A DNA stretch of 64,000 nucleotides from Vibrio sp. NTOU-M3 (GTDB lineage: Bacteria; Pseudomonadota; Gammaproteobacteria; Enterobacterales; Vibrionaceae), in NCBI RefSeq assembly GCF_040869035.1, contig NZ_CP162101.1:744001-808000 (forward strand). Direction: 5' to 3'. Shown here one piece after another: positions 10,676 to 19,599 of the stretch. The notes beneath the pieces were generated by a model. It was not told the DNA's origin, made no database searches, and was given only the letters and a program-made list of their open reading frames with translations. The first letter of the stretch is position 1. Each line of letters starts with the position of its first letter. The position numbers and the translations under genes were made by a program.

Positions 10676-11833
10676 TTATGGCTGATAAGGGTGAATGGTG
10701 ACGCCTTGCACCACGCGGTTAACTTCGCCCGTAGGGCAGGGATTATCTGGCCCGAGTCCAAGTGCTAACGACTTTTCAAAGGCCAGCATTTGGCTAAATA
10801 AGATGTATGGGAAGCACAACCAAGAATCGCCTAAATTCAGTTGGCTGAGTTCAAAGACCAATTCGCCTTCCATCGCTCCTTCGCTTAAAGCGACGTGCTG
10901 AAGGGCTTGGTTGTCGCGGCGAATTTCGTGGTATAAATCGAGATCATATTGACGGGTATAGGCTTCACTCGACAGATACTGGACAACCAAAGCTCGGTTG
11001 TTGATGGCGAATTTTGGTCCATGACGAAACCCTAATGAGGAATCAAAACTGGTCATGACTTGTCCAGCGCTGAGTTCCAGAGATTTCAAGGAAGCCTCGC
11101 GAGCCAGCCCCGCAAACCCGCCACTCCCTAGTGTGATTAAGCGTGAATAGGGCATTTGAGCCAGTTGCTTGGTGGCTTCATTCCATGGCAGCAACTTCTC
11201 TTCACAAAGCGCAGCAATGGTTTCAATGCTGTGTGTTGCTTCTCGGATGGATGTCTTGCTAAACAGCACCAAGGTAGACATCAGCATGCAGGTAAAGCTG
11301 GATGTCATTGCAAAGCTCTTGTCATTAGACTCGGTTGGCATCAATTGGCAAAACGCGTTTTCTGCCACGTTGGCATGTTGAGATAATGCGCCTTCACCAT
11401 TACAGGTTAAAAATAGGTGGTAGCTCTCATCAACCAATTGATCGACCAGCTTCACGGCAGCCACACTTTCCGGGCTATTTCCTGAACGTGCAAAAGAGAC
11501 GAGTAAGGTTGGTTGTCCCGGATAAAGGAATTGCGATGGATTAGAGACCAAATCCGTTGTTGGAATTGACTCGACGCGAAAGCCGCTGTCAATTTGGATA
11601 AAGGGTTTGGCAGCATCACCGACAAATGCAGAAGTGCCTGCGCCAGTGAGAATAATGCGAAGATTACGTTTATTCAGTAATGGTGCTAAAAAGGCATTCA
11701 AATCAGATTCTGCTGAGGCCAGAATATTCGCCAGTTCGCGCCAAAGCTTCGGCTGACGTGAAATTTCCTGTGCGGTATGAATTGCATTGTGCTCTTCAAG
11801 CCAAGAGAGGGTATAGCCAAGAAATGTGCTCAT
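10676..11833 (-). CDS. agaS: Galactosamine-6-phosphate deaminase/isomerase (SIS domain)
   Basis: The 385-residue protein contains two SIS sugar-isomerase domains (ILTGAGTSAFVGDAA, SFARSGNSPESVAA, TLGSGGFAGLAREASLKSLELSAG). AgaS converts galactosamine-6-phosphate to tagatose-6-phosphate plus ammonia in the GalNAc pathway. Its ATG overlaps the agaZ stop by 4 nt. Assigned over GlmS-type paralogues from context and length. Confidence 0.9.
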   Translation of the reverse strand: MSTFLGYTLSWLEEHNAIHTAQEISRQPKLWRELANILASAESDLNAFLAPLLNKRNLRIILTGAGTSAFVGDAAKPFIQIDSGFRVESIPTTDLVSNPSQFLYPGQPTLLVSFARSGNSPESVAAVKLVDQLVDESYHLFLTCNGEGALSQHANVAENAFCQLMPTESNDKSFAMTSSFTCMLMSTLVLFSKTSIREATHSIETIAALCEEKLLPWNEATKQLAQMPYSRLITLGSGGFAGLAREASLKSLELSAGQVMTSFDSSLGFRHGPKFAINNRALVVQYLSSEAYTRQYDLDLYHEIRRDNQALQHVALSEGAMEGELVFELSQLNLGDSWLCFPYILFSQMLAFEKSLALGLGPDNPCPTGEVNRVVQGVTIHPYQP

Positions 11834-13143
11834 TTGGTGGGCTCCTTAGAGGCAACGGTATTATTGGAATAACAGGCATAGGCATAGACGTCCGTCACTT
11901 CCATCACTTTGTGGATTACAATGTCAGTTGGAGTATTACGAATCTCTTGTTGTGTGATTGCTTTTGCTTGGTTGGGCAAAAACTGACTGAGGATGGTCAC
12001 AGGGACGGGTTTGTCTCGTAAATTATCAAAGAGTGTCTGTTGGGCTCGTTGTACTTCAGGGTGAGTCCAGTAGTAGCGGATGCGATCGCTTAAGCTGTAT
12101 GCGCAATCAAGATAGTGTTGGTGGCCACGACTTAGATAATGTTTTTGCCAATGCTCTGGTTCTTCGTGCATGATTTGCTCAATCGTGCCGCGAAGGTGAG
12201 AAGAATGGTGTGAGCCAAGCCATTCAAGTTCTGCTCGGTCAAGCCCAAATAGTGCTTCACGCAGGGCAAAGGTTAAGGCTGGGCCAACCTTTAAGATGGC
12301 GAAATGATCGCGTACTAACTCATGATATGCGTTGTTTTTTTGGTAATCGGTTGAGTGGGCTTCAAATACCAAATAAGGTTGCATCTCGACCATTTTGGCA
12401 AGAGGTTGAGCCAATTCACTCTGATAATGGTGAATCGTGTGGTGATCAAACTCGACACCGGGTTGAACAACCAGACCGATGACACGCTCCCAAACGTACC
12501 CGAGTCCCATGTCACTAAAGGCTAAATGATGGGCGTTCAATGTTTCTTGTGCTTGGCTTGGGGTTGTGACCTCAACGCCTTCTTCTTCCAAGGATTCCAG
12601 TGCGCCGCCCGGAGTCGGTACTTCTGTGCCTATTACGTATACTGGCGCTTCACCACCGATGTCCTTCCATGTCGTTTCTGCAATGGCGCATAGGCGTGCA
12701 GCACGTTCAGCCATCAGAGTTTCACTCAAAGGTAGCTCATCATCGGCACATGGCATGGAGCAATCGAGGTGAATTTTCTTAAATCCAGCAGCGACATAAT
12801 CCATGATGAGACGCTCAGACAGCTGCATCGCTTCTTCTGCTGAGAACTGTTGCCAGCAGTTTGGACCTAAATGATCACCACCAAGCACCACGTTTTGTTG
12901 TGGAAAGTCATGCTTGTCTGCCAGTTTAAAAACTTGTTCTGCAAAGCGCTCTGGTGTCATTCCGGTATAGCCACCAAACTGATTGACCTGATTGGATGTG
13001 GCTTCAATCAGCACTAATTGCTGGTCTTTTTTTGCTTGAAGAATCGCTGCTTCCAGTACGATGGGGTGTGCAGAACAAACGGAGTAAATCCCGACGTTCT
13101 GTCCTTGCTTATGGGCTTGAATAAGAGAAAGTAACAAATTCAT
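11830..13143 (-). CDS. agaZ: Tagatose-1,6-bisphosphate aldolase, non-catalytic subunit
   Basis: The 437-residue protein matches the KbaZ/GatZ family: GIYSVCSAHPIVLEAA at the start, LGGDHLGPNCWQ, LDCSMPCADD and YVIGTEVPTPGGA. This subunit stabilises and activates the class II aldolase AgaY. It is the first enzyme gene after the DeoR regulator, behind AGGACAACAAA, and overlaps agaS. The KbaZ name is equivalent. Confidence 0.92.
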   Translation of the reverse strand: MNLLLSLIQAHKQGQNVGIYSVCSAHPIVLEAAILQAKKDQQLVLIEATSNQVNQFGGYTGMTPERFAEQVFKLADKHDFPQQNVVLGGDHLGPNCWQQFSAEEAMQLSERLIMDYVAAGFKKIHLDCSMPCADDELPLSETLMAERAARLCAIAETTWKDIGGEAPVYVIGTEVPTPGGALESLEEEGVEVTTPSQAQETLNAHHLAFSDMGLGYVWERVIGLVVQPGVEFDHHTIHHYQSELAQPLAKMVEMQPYLVFEAHSTDYQKNNAYHELVRDHFAILKVGPALTFALREALFGLDRAELEWLGSHHSSHLRGTIEQIMHEEPEHWQKHYLSRGHQHYLDCAYSLSDRIRYYWTHPEVQRAQQTLFDNLRDKPVPVTILSQFLPNQAKAITQQEIRNTPTDIVIHKVMEVTDVYAYACYSNNTVASKEPTK

Positions 13144-13152
13144 TTTGTTGTC

Positions 13153-13929
13153 CTAGTTAATGATCTGATCAGCCAGCACCACGTCAACACCAAGCGATAG
13201 AAGTGCTTGATGGATATGATGGGGAATGTGGCTGTCGGTAATTAGGGTGTTGATCTGGCTGGCAGCACGGATCATGCAAAAACTTTTACGGCCAAACTTA
13301 CTTGAGTCGGTTACCGCAATGATCTGACGAGAAACGTCGCACATAACTCGGTTAATCTGCGCTTCATTTGGATCGGGTGTCGTGATCCCCGCTTCTAGAT
13401 CGAAACCATCAACACCAAGGAACACTTTGTCGAATAGGTAAGCGCGTAGTTGGCCCTCGCCATGTGAGCCGGTAAGTGAACAGGAAGCGGCGCGTAAACG
13501 CCCTCCGAGTACATGCAGGTCAATGTTATCCAGTAGGCTCAATTGATAGGCGGTGTTGAGTGCATTGGTCATCACCACCAAATTGCGTTTGTCTGCAAGG
13601 TATTCAGGCATTGCGGTAATGGTGGAACCGGAGTCCAGCAAAATGGCTTCGCCATCGTTAATCATGCTGGCGGCAACTTGAGCAATACTTTGCTTGATAT
13701 CTCGATTGAGCTGGCCTTTACAGTGTAAAGGCTGATCGAAAGCGAAGTTTGGGTTCAGGGTTGCGCCGCCGTAACAGCGAAAAACACACCCTTGTTTCTC
13801 CAGTATATTGAGGTCGTGACGAATGGTGACGGCCGATACGTTAAACCACTTGGCAAACTCATCAACCTTACCCATCTGCTTTTGGCGTATGTGAGTCATG
13901 ATCATTTGTCTACGCTCTGAACTGGTCAT
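13153..13929 (-). CDS. agaR: DeoR-family transcriptional regulator of the aga operon
   Basis: The 258-residue protein has a DeoR winged HTH (FAKWFNVSAVTIRHDLNILEKQG) and a C-terminal sugar-phosphate sensor domain with LDSGSTITAMPEYL and VFLGVDGFDLEAGITTPD. AgaR in E. coli represses the GalNAc operon until a pathway sugar phosphate binds. The gene is the promoter-proximal member of the aga operon, 9 nt before agaZ. A second, similar DeoR gene at 14361 makes it uncertain which of the two is the true AgaR. Confidence 0.8.
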   Translation of the reverse strand: MTSSERRQMIMTHIRQKQMGKVDEFAKWFNVSAVTIRHDLNILEKQGCVFRCYGGATLNPNFAFDQPLHCKGQLNRDIKQSIAQVAASMINDGEAILLDSGSTITAMPEYLADKRNLVVMTNALNTAYQLSLLDNIDLHVLGGRLRAASCSLTGSHGEGQLRAYLFDKVFLGVDGFDLEAGITTPDPNEAQINRVMCDVSRQIIAVTDSSKFGRKSFCMIRAASQINTLITDSHIPHHIHQALLSLGVDVVLADQIIN

Positions 13930-13961
13930 AAAACCCTCGCTTTAACTACAAGAAAGTTTTC

Positions 13962-13975
13962 TTTCGTTTTCTTTC
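13962..13975. promoter_or_regulatory. AgaR-like operator upstream of agaR-agaZSVWEFAY
   Basis: TTTCGTTTTCTTTC agrees with the repeated TTTCRTTTY pattern I recall for E. coli AgaR operators, with one mismatch. It lies 33-46 nt before the agaR start. Similar sites occur at 15202-15215 and 15479-15492. Confidence 0.5.
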
Positions 13976-14062
13976 TTTTGTTGGTTGGAGGTATTTAATC
14001 AGGCAGAGAAAAATAAAAATGAAAGGCAGATCACGGAAGGTCGACTTTCGCTTTTAAGGCCA

Positions 14063-14096
14063 AAAACCTTTCACTTTGAGAAAAGTGAAAGGTTTT
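14063..14096. promoter_or_regulatory. Perfect 15-bp palindrome in the aga promoter region
   Basis: AAAACCTTTCACTTT and its exact reverse complement are separated by GAGA. Read on the reverse strand it is followed by TTTTT, so it could terminate the upstream DeoR gene. Its CTTTCACTTT arms also resemble the TTTC operator repeats and recur as GTGAAAG at several places between 14018 and 14270, so an operator role is equally possible. Confidence 0.5.
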
Positions 14097-14208
14097 ACAG
14101 CGAGTTTTATCAAGAGAAATGACAATAATGTCCCGTAGCAAAAGTAATTTCGTCTTTGAAAGTGAAAGATTGAATAAAAACGCTGTGAAAGGTAGCTTTT
14201 GCTTTTGA

Positions 14209-14230
14209 TGTTGATAGAGATCACAAAAAT
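14209..14230 (-). promoter_or_regulatory. Probable CRP-binding site for the aga operon
   Basis: On the reverse strand the region reads TTTTGTGATCTCTATCAACA. TGTGA-N6-TCAAC matches the CRP consensus TGTGA-N6-TCACA at 8 of 10 half-site positions. It lies upstream of the agaR promoter region, where catabolite activation of a PTS sugar operon would be expected. Confidence 0.45.
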
Positions 14231-14360
14231 AAAAGTTGCCTGCACAAAGCGATATAAAGCGAAAGACAAAAAGAAGCTGATTAAGAGAGGGAAGTAACAA
14301 TTAGCGATCCATCCATCTGGATGAATCGCATATAAACGGGAGTTTGAAGGGGTTAGGTGT

Positions 14361-15131
14361 TCACACTAAGATGACAGGAATTCCAAGCTTCTTTAAGCCC
14401 TGTAAATAGTTATCGGGAATGCCACTGTCTGTAATGAGTTTGTCGATACGAGAGGACTCAATGATTTTGTGCAAGCTGACTTTGCCGAACTTGGATGAGT
14501 CAGTTACCACGATGATTTCATCGGCTATTTCACACATTTTACGGTTTAACCGAGCTTCTTTCTCATTGTGTGTGGTAATGCCACGCTCTAGGTTAAAGCC
14601 GTCGACACCGAGGAATAGCTTATTAAAGTGGTAGTTGTCTAATAAGGTTTCAGCTTGAGCACCAAAGAAAGACATCGATTTACGCCTTAACTCACCACCG
14701 ACTAACATGACTTCGACCCCTTCTGCTGGGAACAGTGTATTGGCAATATTTAAGCCATTGGTCATAACCACCAGATCGGTAAAGTCTTGCATCGCCTCGG
14801 CTATCTGGCAGGTAGTAGTGCCGGAATCGAGGATCACTGTATCACCACTGTCGATAAACTCGATTGCTGCCTGAGCAATTTTTTGCTTGATGTTTTGGTG
14901 GTGCAGATTTTTGTCAGTAACAGAATGTTCGGTAGGTCGGACAACGTTGTCTTGCAGGTAAGCCCCACCGTATGCGCGGGTGACAATACCCTGCTTTTCA
15001 AGGGCAGCTAAGTCGTTTCGAATCGTCACGGCAGATACAGAAAAGCGCTGTGACAAATCGCTGACTTGGACACTACCATGGCTTTTTAGCAAAGCGATAG
15101 TTTGCTCACGTCTTTCACTTGTGTTTTTCAC
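14361..15131 (-). CDS. Second DeoR-family regulator near the GalNAc island
   Basis: The 256-residue protein is a full-length paralogue of the regulator at 13153: [26 protein letters not shown] and sensor motifs [14 protein letters not shown] and [28 protein letters not shown]. It is transcribed towards agaR but is separated from it by 430 nt containing a terminator-like palindrome, and is divergent from the GH31 gene. It may control the GH31 enzyme, whose promoter region carries two TTTC-type operators. Confidence 0.85.
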   Translation of the reverse strand: MKNTSERREQTIALLKSHGSVQVSDLSQRFSVSAVTIRNDLAALEKQGIVTRAYGGAYLQDNVVRPTEHSVTDKNLHHQNIKQKIAQAAIEFIDSGDTVILDSGTTTCQIAEAMQDFTDLVVMTNGLNIANTLFPAEGVEVMLVGGELRRKSMSFFGAQAETLLDNYHFNKLFLGVDGFNLERGITTHNEKEARLNRKMCEIADEIIVVTDSSKFGKVSLHKIIESSRIDKLITDSGIPDNYLQGLKKLGIPVILV

Positions 15132-15201
15132 GCATTACAGTCTCTCGTTCTTTTATCTTGTTGAATTATATCGTTATAAATAATAAATGAAAGTTAATTT
15201 C

Positions 15202-15215
15202 TTTCGTTACGTTTT
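15202..15215. promoter_or_regulatory. AgaR-like operator in the DeoR/GH31 divergent region
   Basis: TTTCGTTACGTTTT fits the TTTCRTTTYRTTTY pattern with one mismatch. It lies about 70 nt upstream of the second DeoR gene start, in the 400-nt region shared with the GH31 promoter. Confidence 0.4.
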
Positions 15216-15478
15216 GAAATGCTGTTTCTTTTTATATTTTAGCCATTCTTTATTTACGATTGCTTTCTATTTTGTTCTGCATCTGGTCGTTTATGAAGCA
15301 TTTGGTACTTACATTTCGTTATTATTGGTACTTTTCATTCGAATGAATGCATGTTCAGAATCTATTATTACCACTACTTAAATCATAATTAAGTACCATT
15401 GTTGGTTTTTTTTAGTTTTCTTTTGCTTTATTTTTAACCAGTTTGATTTTGTTGTGTGATCTTTGTGCTTTTTTGTTC

Positions 15479-15492
15479 TTTCGTTTCGTTTT
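15479..15492. promoter_or_regulatory. AgaR-like operator just upstream of the GH31 gene
   Basis: TTTCGTTTCGTTTT matches the recalled AgaR core pattern TTTCRTTTYRTTTY at every position. It lies 42-55 nt before the GTG start of the GH31 gene, which ties that secreted enzyme to the GalNAc regulon. Confidence 0.55.
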
Positions 15493-15533
15493 ATTTGTGT
15501 TTGTGTACTCACAAAATACAACGGAGTGAAACC

Positions 15534-18500
15534 GTGAAACAAAAAATACATAAACCCTTACTACTAGCTTCTTTGATCTCGGCGGCTTTATTCAGTGGCT
15601 CGATACCCGCAGCACCGTTGGCGGCGCTGGACGTTGGCTCGTTAGAGACACAAGGGCAACAAATTCGAATGAAGACCGAAAGCGGTCAGCATTTAATTAT
15701 CGATGTGATTAACCCAGCCGTTTTCCGTATTCAGGCAAGTAATAGTGATCAATTTCAAGGGGTGAAAGTTGATGCGTTGAAAGATCAATGCCGAAACTTT
15801 AAGTGTGACGACCCCAATTTTGATGCGACTGAACTACCTAATATTGTGATTGGAGGGGAGCAGGGTTTGGTCGATGTTTCTGTCACGGAACAAGGCGATC
15901 ATCACCTATTACAAACGGACGAACTAGCACTGCGTATTTATCATTCTCCCTTGACTTTTGCGCTCTATAAAGCAGACAACCAGACTTTATTGTGGCAAGA
16001 AGTAAAGCCCATCGAAATTGGCGAAACCGTTGATGGGTTTGACCGGGGCGAGCTGCTACTAAGAAACAGCAACTTAAAAACAGTACAGACTCTCACTAGT
16101 GATCAAGCGGAACATTTCTATGGTGGTGGCCAGCAAAATGGTGAGTTTGAGTTTAACGGTAAAATCCTAAAAGCTTCTACTTCTGGTGGTTGGGAAGAGT
16201 TTGACCGACCAAGTCCTGCGCCATTCTATATGTCAGACAAAGGGTATGGTGTTATGCACCATACTTGGCGAAACGGTGCTCATGACTTTCGTGCCGTCGA
16301 CCAAGTCGTTTCCAGTTACAATGAAGATCGTTTTGACGCCTATTACTTCGTCGGTGATTCCTTGGGGGATATCGTCAACGAATACACCAAACTTACCGGA
16401 CGACCACACTTGCTCTCTCGTTGGGCTTACTACCTTGGTGATGCCGACTGCTATGAAAATAAAAAGGGTTCATACCCTGAAGGGTGGCCTGCCGACCCGG
16501 GCAGCACCATTGATGTAGTCAACCAAGTGGGTGTTCCATACAAAACCCACGATATGCCAGTGGGTTGGATTTTGCCAAATGATGGCTACGGCTGTGGTTA
16601 CTCCGACTTAAAAGGCACAATTGACGAGCTTGATGAGCTCGGAATTAAAACGGGCTTATGGACTCAAAAGTCACTCGATCAGATCAAGCAAGAAGTGACT
16701 GATGGAGTGAGTGTTTATAAATTAGACGTGGCGTGGACTGGGCCTGGGAAGTTGTATTCTCTAGCGGCAAATAATGATGCGCACGTTGGTTTAATGGAGA
16801 ACTCTGAAACTCGCGGAATGATCTGGACCGTCATGGGTTGGGCTGGTACCCAGCGTTATGCGGTGACTTGGACCGGTGACCAATCTGCGAGCTGGGATTA
16901 CATCCGCTGGCATATTCCAACCTTTATTGGTTCAGGTTTATCTGGGCAAGCTTATGCGTCTTCTGATGTGAACGGTATCTTTGGTCATGGGGCCGAAACC
17001 TTTACTCGTGATGTTCAATTCAAAGCTTTTACCCCTGTATTGATCTCGATGTCCGGTTGGGATGGTAAAGAGCGTAAACATGCTTGGTGGCACGACGGTG
17101 AGTATAACGGTAAGAAATATCGAGATATCAATCGCCAGTACCTCATGTTGAAGTCACAACTGATGCCGTATATGTATACCTACGCTTATGAAGCGGACCG
17201 TACGGGTGCACCATTGGTGCGAGCGATGACCTGGGAGTTTCCTGACGATCCACGCCTAAAAAGTGAAGAGTTCAAGTACCAGTATATGTATGGTGAATCG
17301 CTGTTGGTGGCACCTGTGTATCAACCAATGGCGCAAAATAATGGTTGGTATAAAGGACTCTATTTACCAGAAGGGGAATGGGTTGATTTCTGGGATGGTA
17401 CTCGTACAACGTCACCCGAAGGCGGTATGGAGTTAGCACATTACCCAATTACCATTGATAAAATCCCAGTACTGGTCAAAGCGGGAGCGATTGTCCCAAT
17501 GTACCAAGGGGCTCGTTCTGATGCGCTGCAAGCGAAAGATCATCTGATTGTTCAGCTTTATCCTCATGGCGAATCTTCATTTACCCTATTTGAAGATGAT
17601 GGTGAAACCCGTGCCTATAAAGAAAACAATGCTTACGCTGAAACAAAAATTACCGCAACCGCTCCAGTAACAGGTGAGAATGGTGACATTTCTATCACCA
17701 TCAACCCAGCAACCGTTCACCAAGATTATGATGGGTTAGTGACTGAGCGTAGCTATCACTTCCAAGTGTTTTCTTTAGTGAAACCATTGGGTGTTGATGC
17801 AGGTGGCGTGACGTTAACGGAGCTTGACTCATTAGAAGCATTAGAGTCTGCGCAAGAAGGCTGGTATTTCGATGCCACCGATCGTCATGGTTTAGTGCAC
17901 GTTAAAGTGGGTAAGCAGTCGGTATATCACCCTTACTCAGTCACGCTTGATATTGATGAAGGTGCTGACGTTCCACAAACTGCTGGGTACCCAGAACCTA
18001 GCTATGTGACGGAGTTTGATAAGAGTCAGGTGAAGGTTGTGAAACCGTTGCCAGAGCAGAAAGGCGAAGAGTTTTCGAATGCATTGGATGGTGATATTGA
18101 GAGCTTATATCACTCTCCGTGGAAGCAAGATTCGGACGCCGATAAAGTTCCTATGGACTTTGTGCTCCAATTAGGTGGGGCCTTTAATGTTAGCGGGTTT
18201 ACTTATTTACCACGTGAGAACGCAGGCAATGGCACCATTACTGAATACCGGATTTACCTCTCAGACACCAATGGTGATTGGGGAGAGCCGGTTGCCGAAG
18301 GTGAGTGGCCGAAAAATAAAGAGCTAAAGATCGCTCAGTTTGCCGAGCAAGAAGCAAGCTTCCTTAAATTTGAGGTGGTCAAAGCGGTTGGTGATTATGT
18401 TTCTGCTCAGGAATTTGATTTGATTGCGACTAAGAAACGCACACCGATCAAGCAAGTTTCATTGACACAAGAACTGATGACTTCGAATGGTAACGTAACC

Positions 18501-19502
18501 ATAAATAGTTCAGTGACAGGCAGTGATATGATGATGAATGGTTTGACATTCAAGTCAGGCGTTGGCATGGAAGCACCGGCCAGTGCTGAGTTTAGCCTTG
18601 ATGGCACTTGGACTCGTCTGAATGCTGATGTTGGTATCGACGATAGCTGTAAAGTGGCCGACAACAAAGTCAAAGCACTCATCTATACCAATGGCGTTAA
18701 AGCTTGGGAGTACGATTTAGATGGCCCAACGGTGGTGAAACCTGATATCGATCTATTCGACATTAGAAAAGTAGCACTGCATGTGGTTAATAGCGATGAC
18801 AGTGATGCAGGTGACTGTGTGAACTGGGCGAACCTCCGACTCACAGGGCCAGAAACCGCAACCTTCAATGAGTTTGACAGTAGCCAAATCACTTTTGTTG
18901 AGAAACCCAAAGCACAAAGTGGTCAAGGAATCGAAAAAGCCTTTGATGGTGATGCGAACTCCATCTATCACTCTCCTTGGTTCCCGAAAGACGATTCAGA
19001 AAAGGCACCGCAACACTTTGTGATTGAACTTGGTGATGAGTTCATGGTTAGCGGGTTTAGTTATCAGGCTCGTCCTGGTGCAGGGAATGGTGCGATTAAA
19101 GATTATCGCTTATCACTCTCTGAGGATGGCACTCAATTTACTGAAGTTGCATCGGGTGCGTTTGAGCGTCGTGATGGCGTGCAAAAGGTGTTAATCGATA
19201 GCACTAAAGCGCGTTATCTGAAGTTTGAAGCACTGAGTGGATCTGGGGACTTTGTTTCCGCAGCAGAATTTGACGTTTTTGCCCAAAGAGTGAAACCTGC
19301 TGAGCCGGATCTTCCTACCAATCCTGAGACTCCAACTAACCCTGAAACTCCGACCAACCCAGATGCGCCAAGTGCGCCGGTACCTCCAGTGAAACCAATC
19401 AGCGGGGATACCAGTACCACAACACAAGCAGATGGCGGTAGTGCGGGTGGTTTTGGCATTCTTGCACTGGCAGTGATGGGATGGTTGCGTCGTCGTCGTT
19501 AA
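15534..19502 (+). CDS. Secreted GH31 glycosidase, probable alpha-N-acetylgalactosaminidase, with GlyGly-CTERM
   Basis: I start the gene at GTG 15534 (behind CGGAGTG), which yields a proper signal peptide (VKQKIHKPLLLASLISAALFSG); the longer frame from 15456 has none of these features. Of 1322 residues the first ~800 form a GH31 enzyme, with predicted nucleophile Asp398 in YKLDVAWTGPG and acid/base Asp449 in TWTGDQSASW. Then come an F5/8-type (CBM32-like) domain (~840-970), an NPCBM-like domain (~980-1110), a second F5/8 domain (~1115-1250), a PTNPET linker and a GlyGly-CTERM tail (GGSAGGF, hydrophobic stretch, WLRRRR) for rhombosortase processing and surface delivery. SSDVNGIFGHGAETFTRD resembles the GH31 GalNAcase group; that activity is inferred mainly from the aga operon next door. 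Confidence 0.85.
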   Translation: MKQKIHKPLLLASLISAALFSGSIPAAPLAALDVGSLETQGQQIRMKTESGQHLIIDVINPAVFRIQASNSDQFQGVKVDALKDQCRNFKCDDPNFDATELPNIVIGGEQGLVDVSVTEQGDHHLLQTDELALRIYHSPLTFALYKADNQTLLWQEVKPIEIGETVDGFDRGELLLRNSNLKTVQTLTSDQAEHFYGGGQQNGEFEFNGKILKASTSGGWEEFDRPSPAPFYMSDKGYGVMHHTWRNGAHDFRAVDQVVSSYNEDRFDAYYFVGDSLGDIVNEYTKLTGRPHLLSRWAYYLGDADCYENKKGSYPEGWPADPGSTIDVVNQVGVPYKTHDMPVGWILPNDGYGCGYSDLKGTIDELDELGIKTGLWTQKSLDQIKQEVTDGVSVYKLDVAWTGPGKLYSLAANNDAHVGLMENSETRGMIWTVMGWAGTQRYAVTWTGDQSASWDYIRWHIPTFIGSGLSGQAYASSDVNGIFGHGAETFTRDVQFKAFTPVLISMSGWDGKERKHAWWHDGEYNGKKYRDINRQYLMLKSQLMPYMYTYAYEADRTGAPLVRAMTWEFPDDPRLKSEEFKYQYMYGESLLVAPVYQPMAQNNGWYKGLYLPEGEWVDFWDGTRTTSPEGGMELAHYPITIDKIPVLVKAGAIVPMYQGARSDALQAKDHLIVQLYPHGESSFTLFEDDGETRAYKENNAYAETKITATAPVTGENGDISITINPATVHQDYDGLVTERSYHFQVFSLVKPLGVDAGGVTLTELDSLEALESAQEGWYFDATDRHGLVHVKVGKQSVYHPYSVTLDIDEGADVPQTAGYPEPSYVTEFDKSQVKVVKPLPEQKGEEFSNALDGDIESLYHSPWKQDSDADKVPMDFVLQLGGAFNVSGFTYLPRENAGNGTITEYRIYLSDTNGDWGEPVAEGEWPKNKELKIAQFAEQEASFLKFEVVKAVGDYVSAQEFDLIATKKRTPIKQVSLTQELMTSNGNVTINSSVTGSDMMMNGLTFKSGVGMEAPASAEFSLDGTWTRLNADVGIDDSCKVADNKVKALIYTNGVKAWEYDLDGPTVVKPDIDLFDIRKVALHVVNSDDSDAGDCVNWANLRLTGPETATFNEFDSSQITFVEKPKAQSGQGIEKAFDGDANSIYHSPWFPKDDSEKAPQHFVIELGDEFMVSGFSYQARPGAGNGAIKDYRLSLSEDGTQFTEVASGAFERRDGVQKVLIDSTKARYLKFEALSGSGDFVSAAEFDVFAQRVKPAEPDLPTNPETPTNPETPTNPDAPSAPVPPVKPISGDTSTTTQADGGSAGGFGILALAVMGWLRRRR

Positions 19503-19521
19503 ACATGCTTCACTCATACTT

Positions 19522-19545
19522 GGCGCCCGCAAGGGCGTCCTTTTT
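19522..19545 (+). terminator. Terminator of the GH31 gene
   Basis: GGCGCCC pairs with GGGCGTC around a GCAA tetraloop and is followed by T5, 19 nt after the stop. Confidence 0.8.
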
Positions 19546-19556
19546 AACTTAGAGCT

Positions 19557-19583
19557 AAGCCCACCGCAGACAGCGGTGGGCTT
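19557..19583 (-). terminator. Terminator of the vvhBA-like operon
   Basis: AAGCCCACCGC and its exact reverse complement form an 11-bp stem with a 5-nt loop, 17 nt beyond the cytolysin stop. There is no U-run on the reverse strand, so it may be a weak or bidirectional end. Confidence 0.6.
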
Positions 19584-19599
19584 GTTCGTTATTCAGGAA

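Noticed and set aside
14031..14300. Overlapping reverse-strand ORFs of 89 and 71 codons in the aga promoter region
   Set aside because: They lie across a palindrome, CRP-like site and operator repeats; composition is that of AT-rich regulatory DNA.
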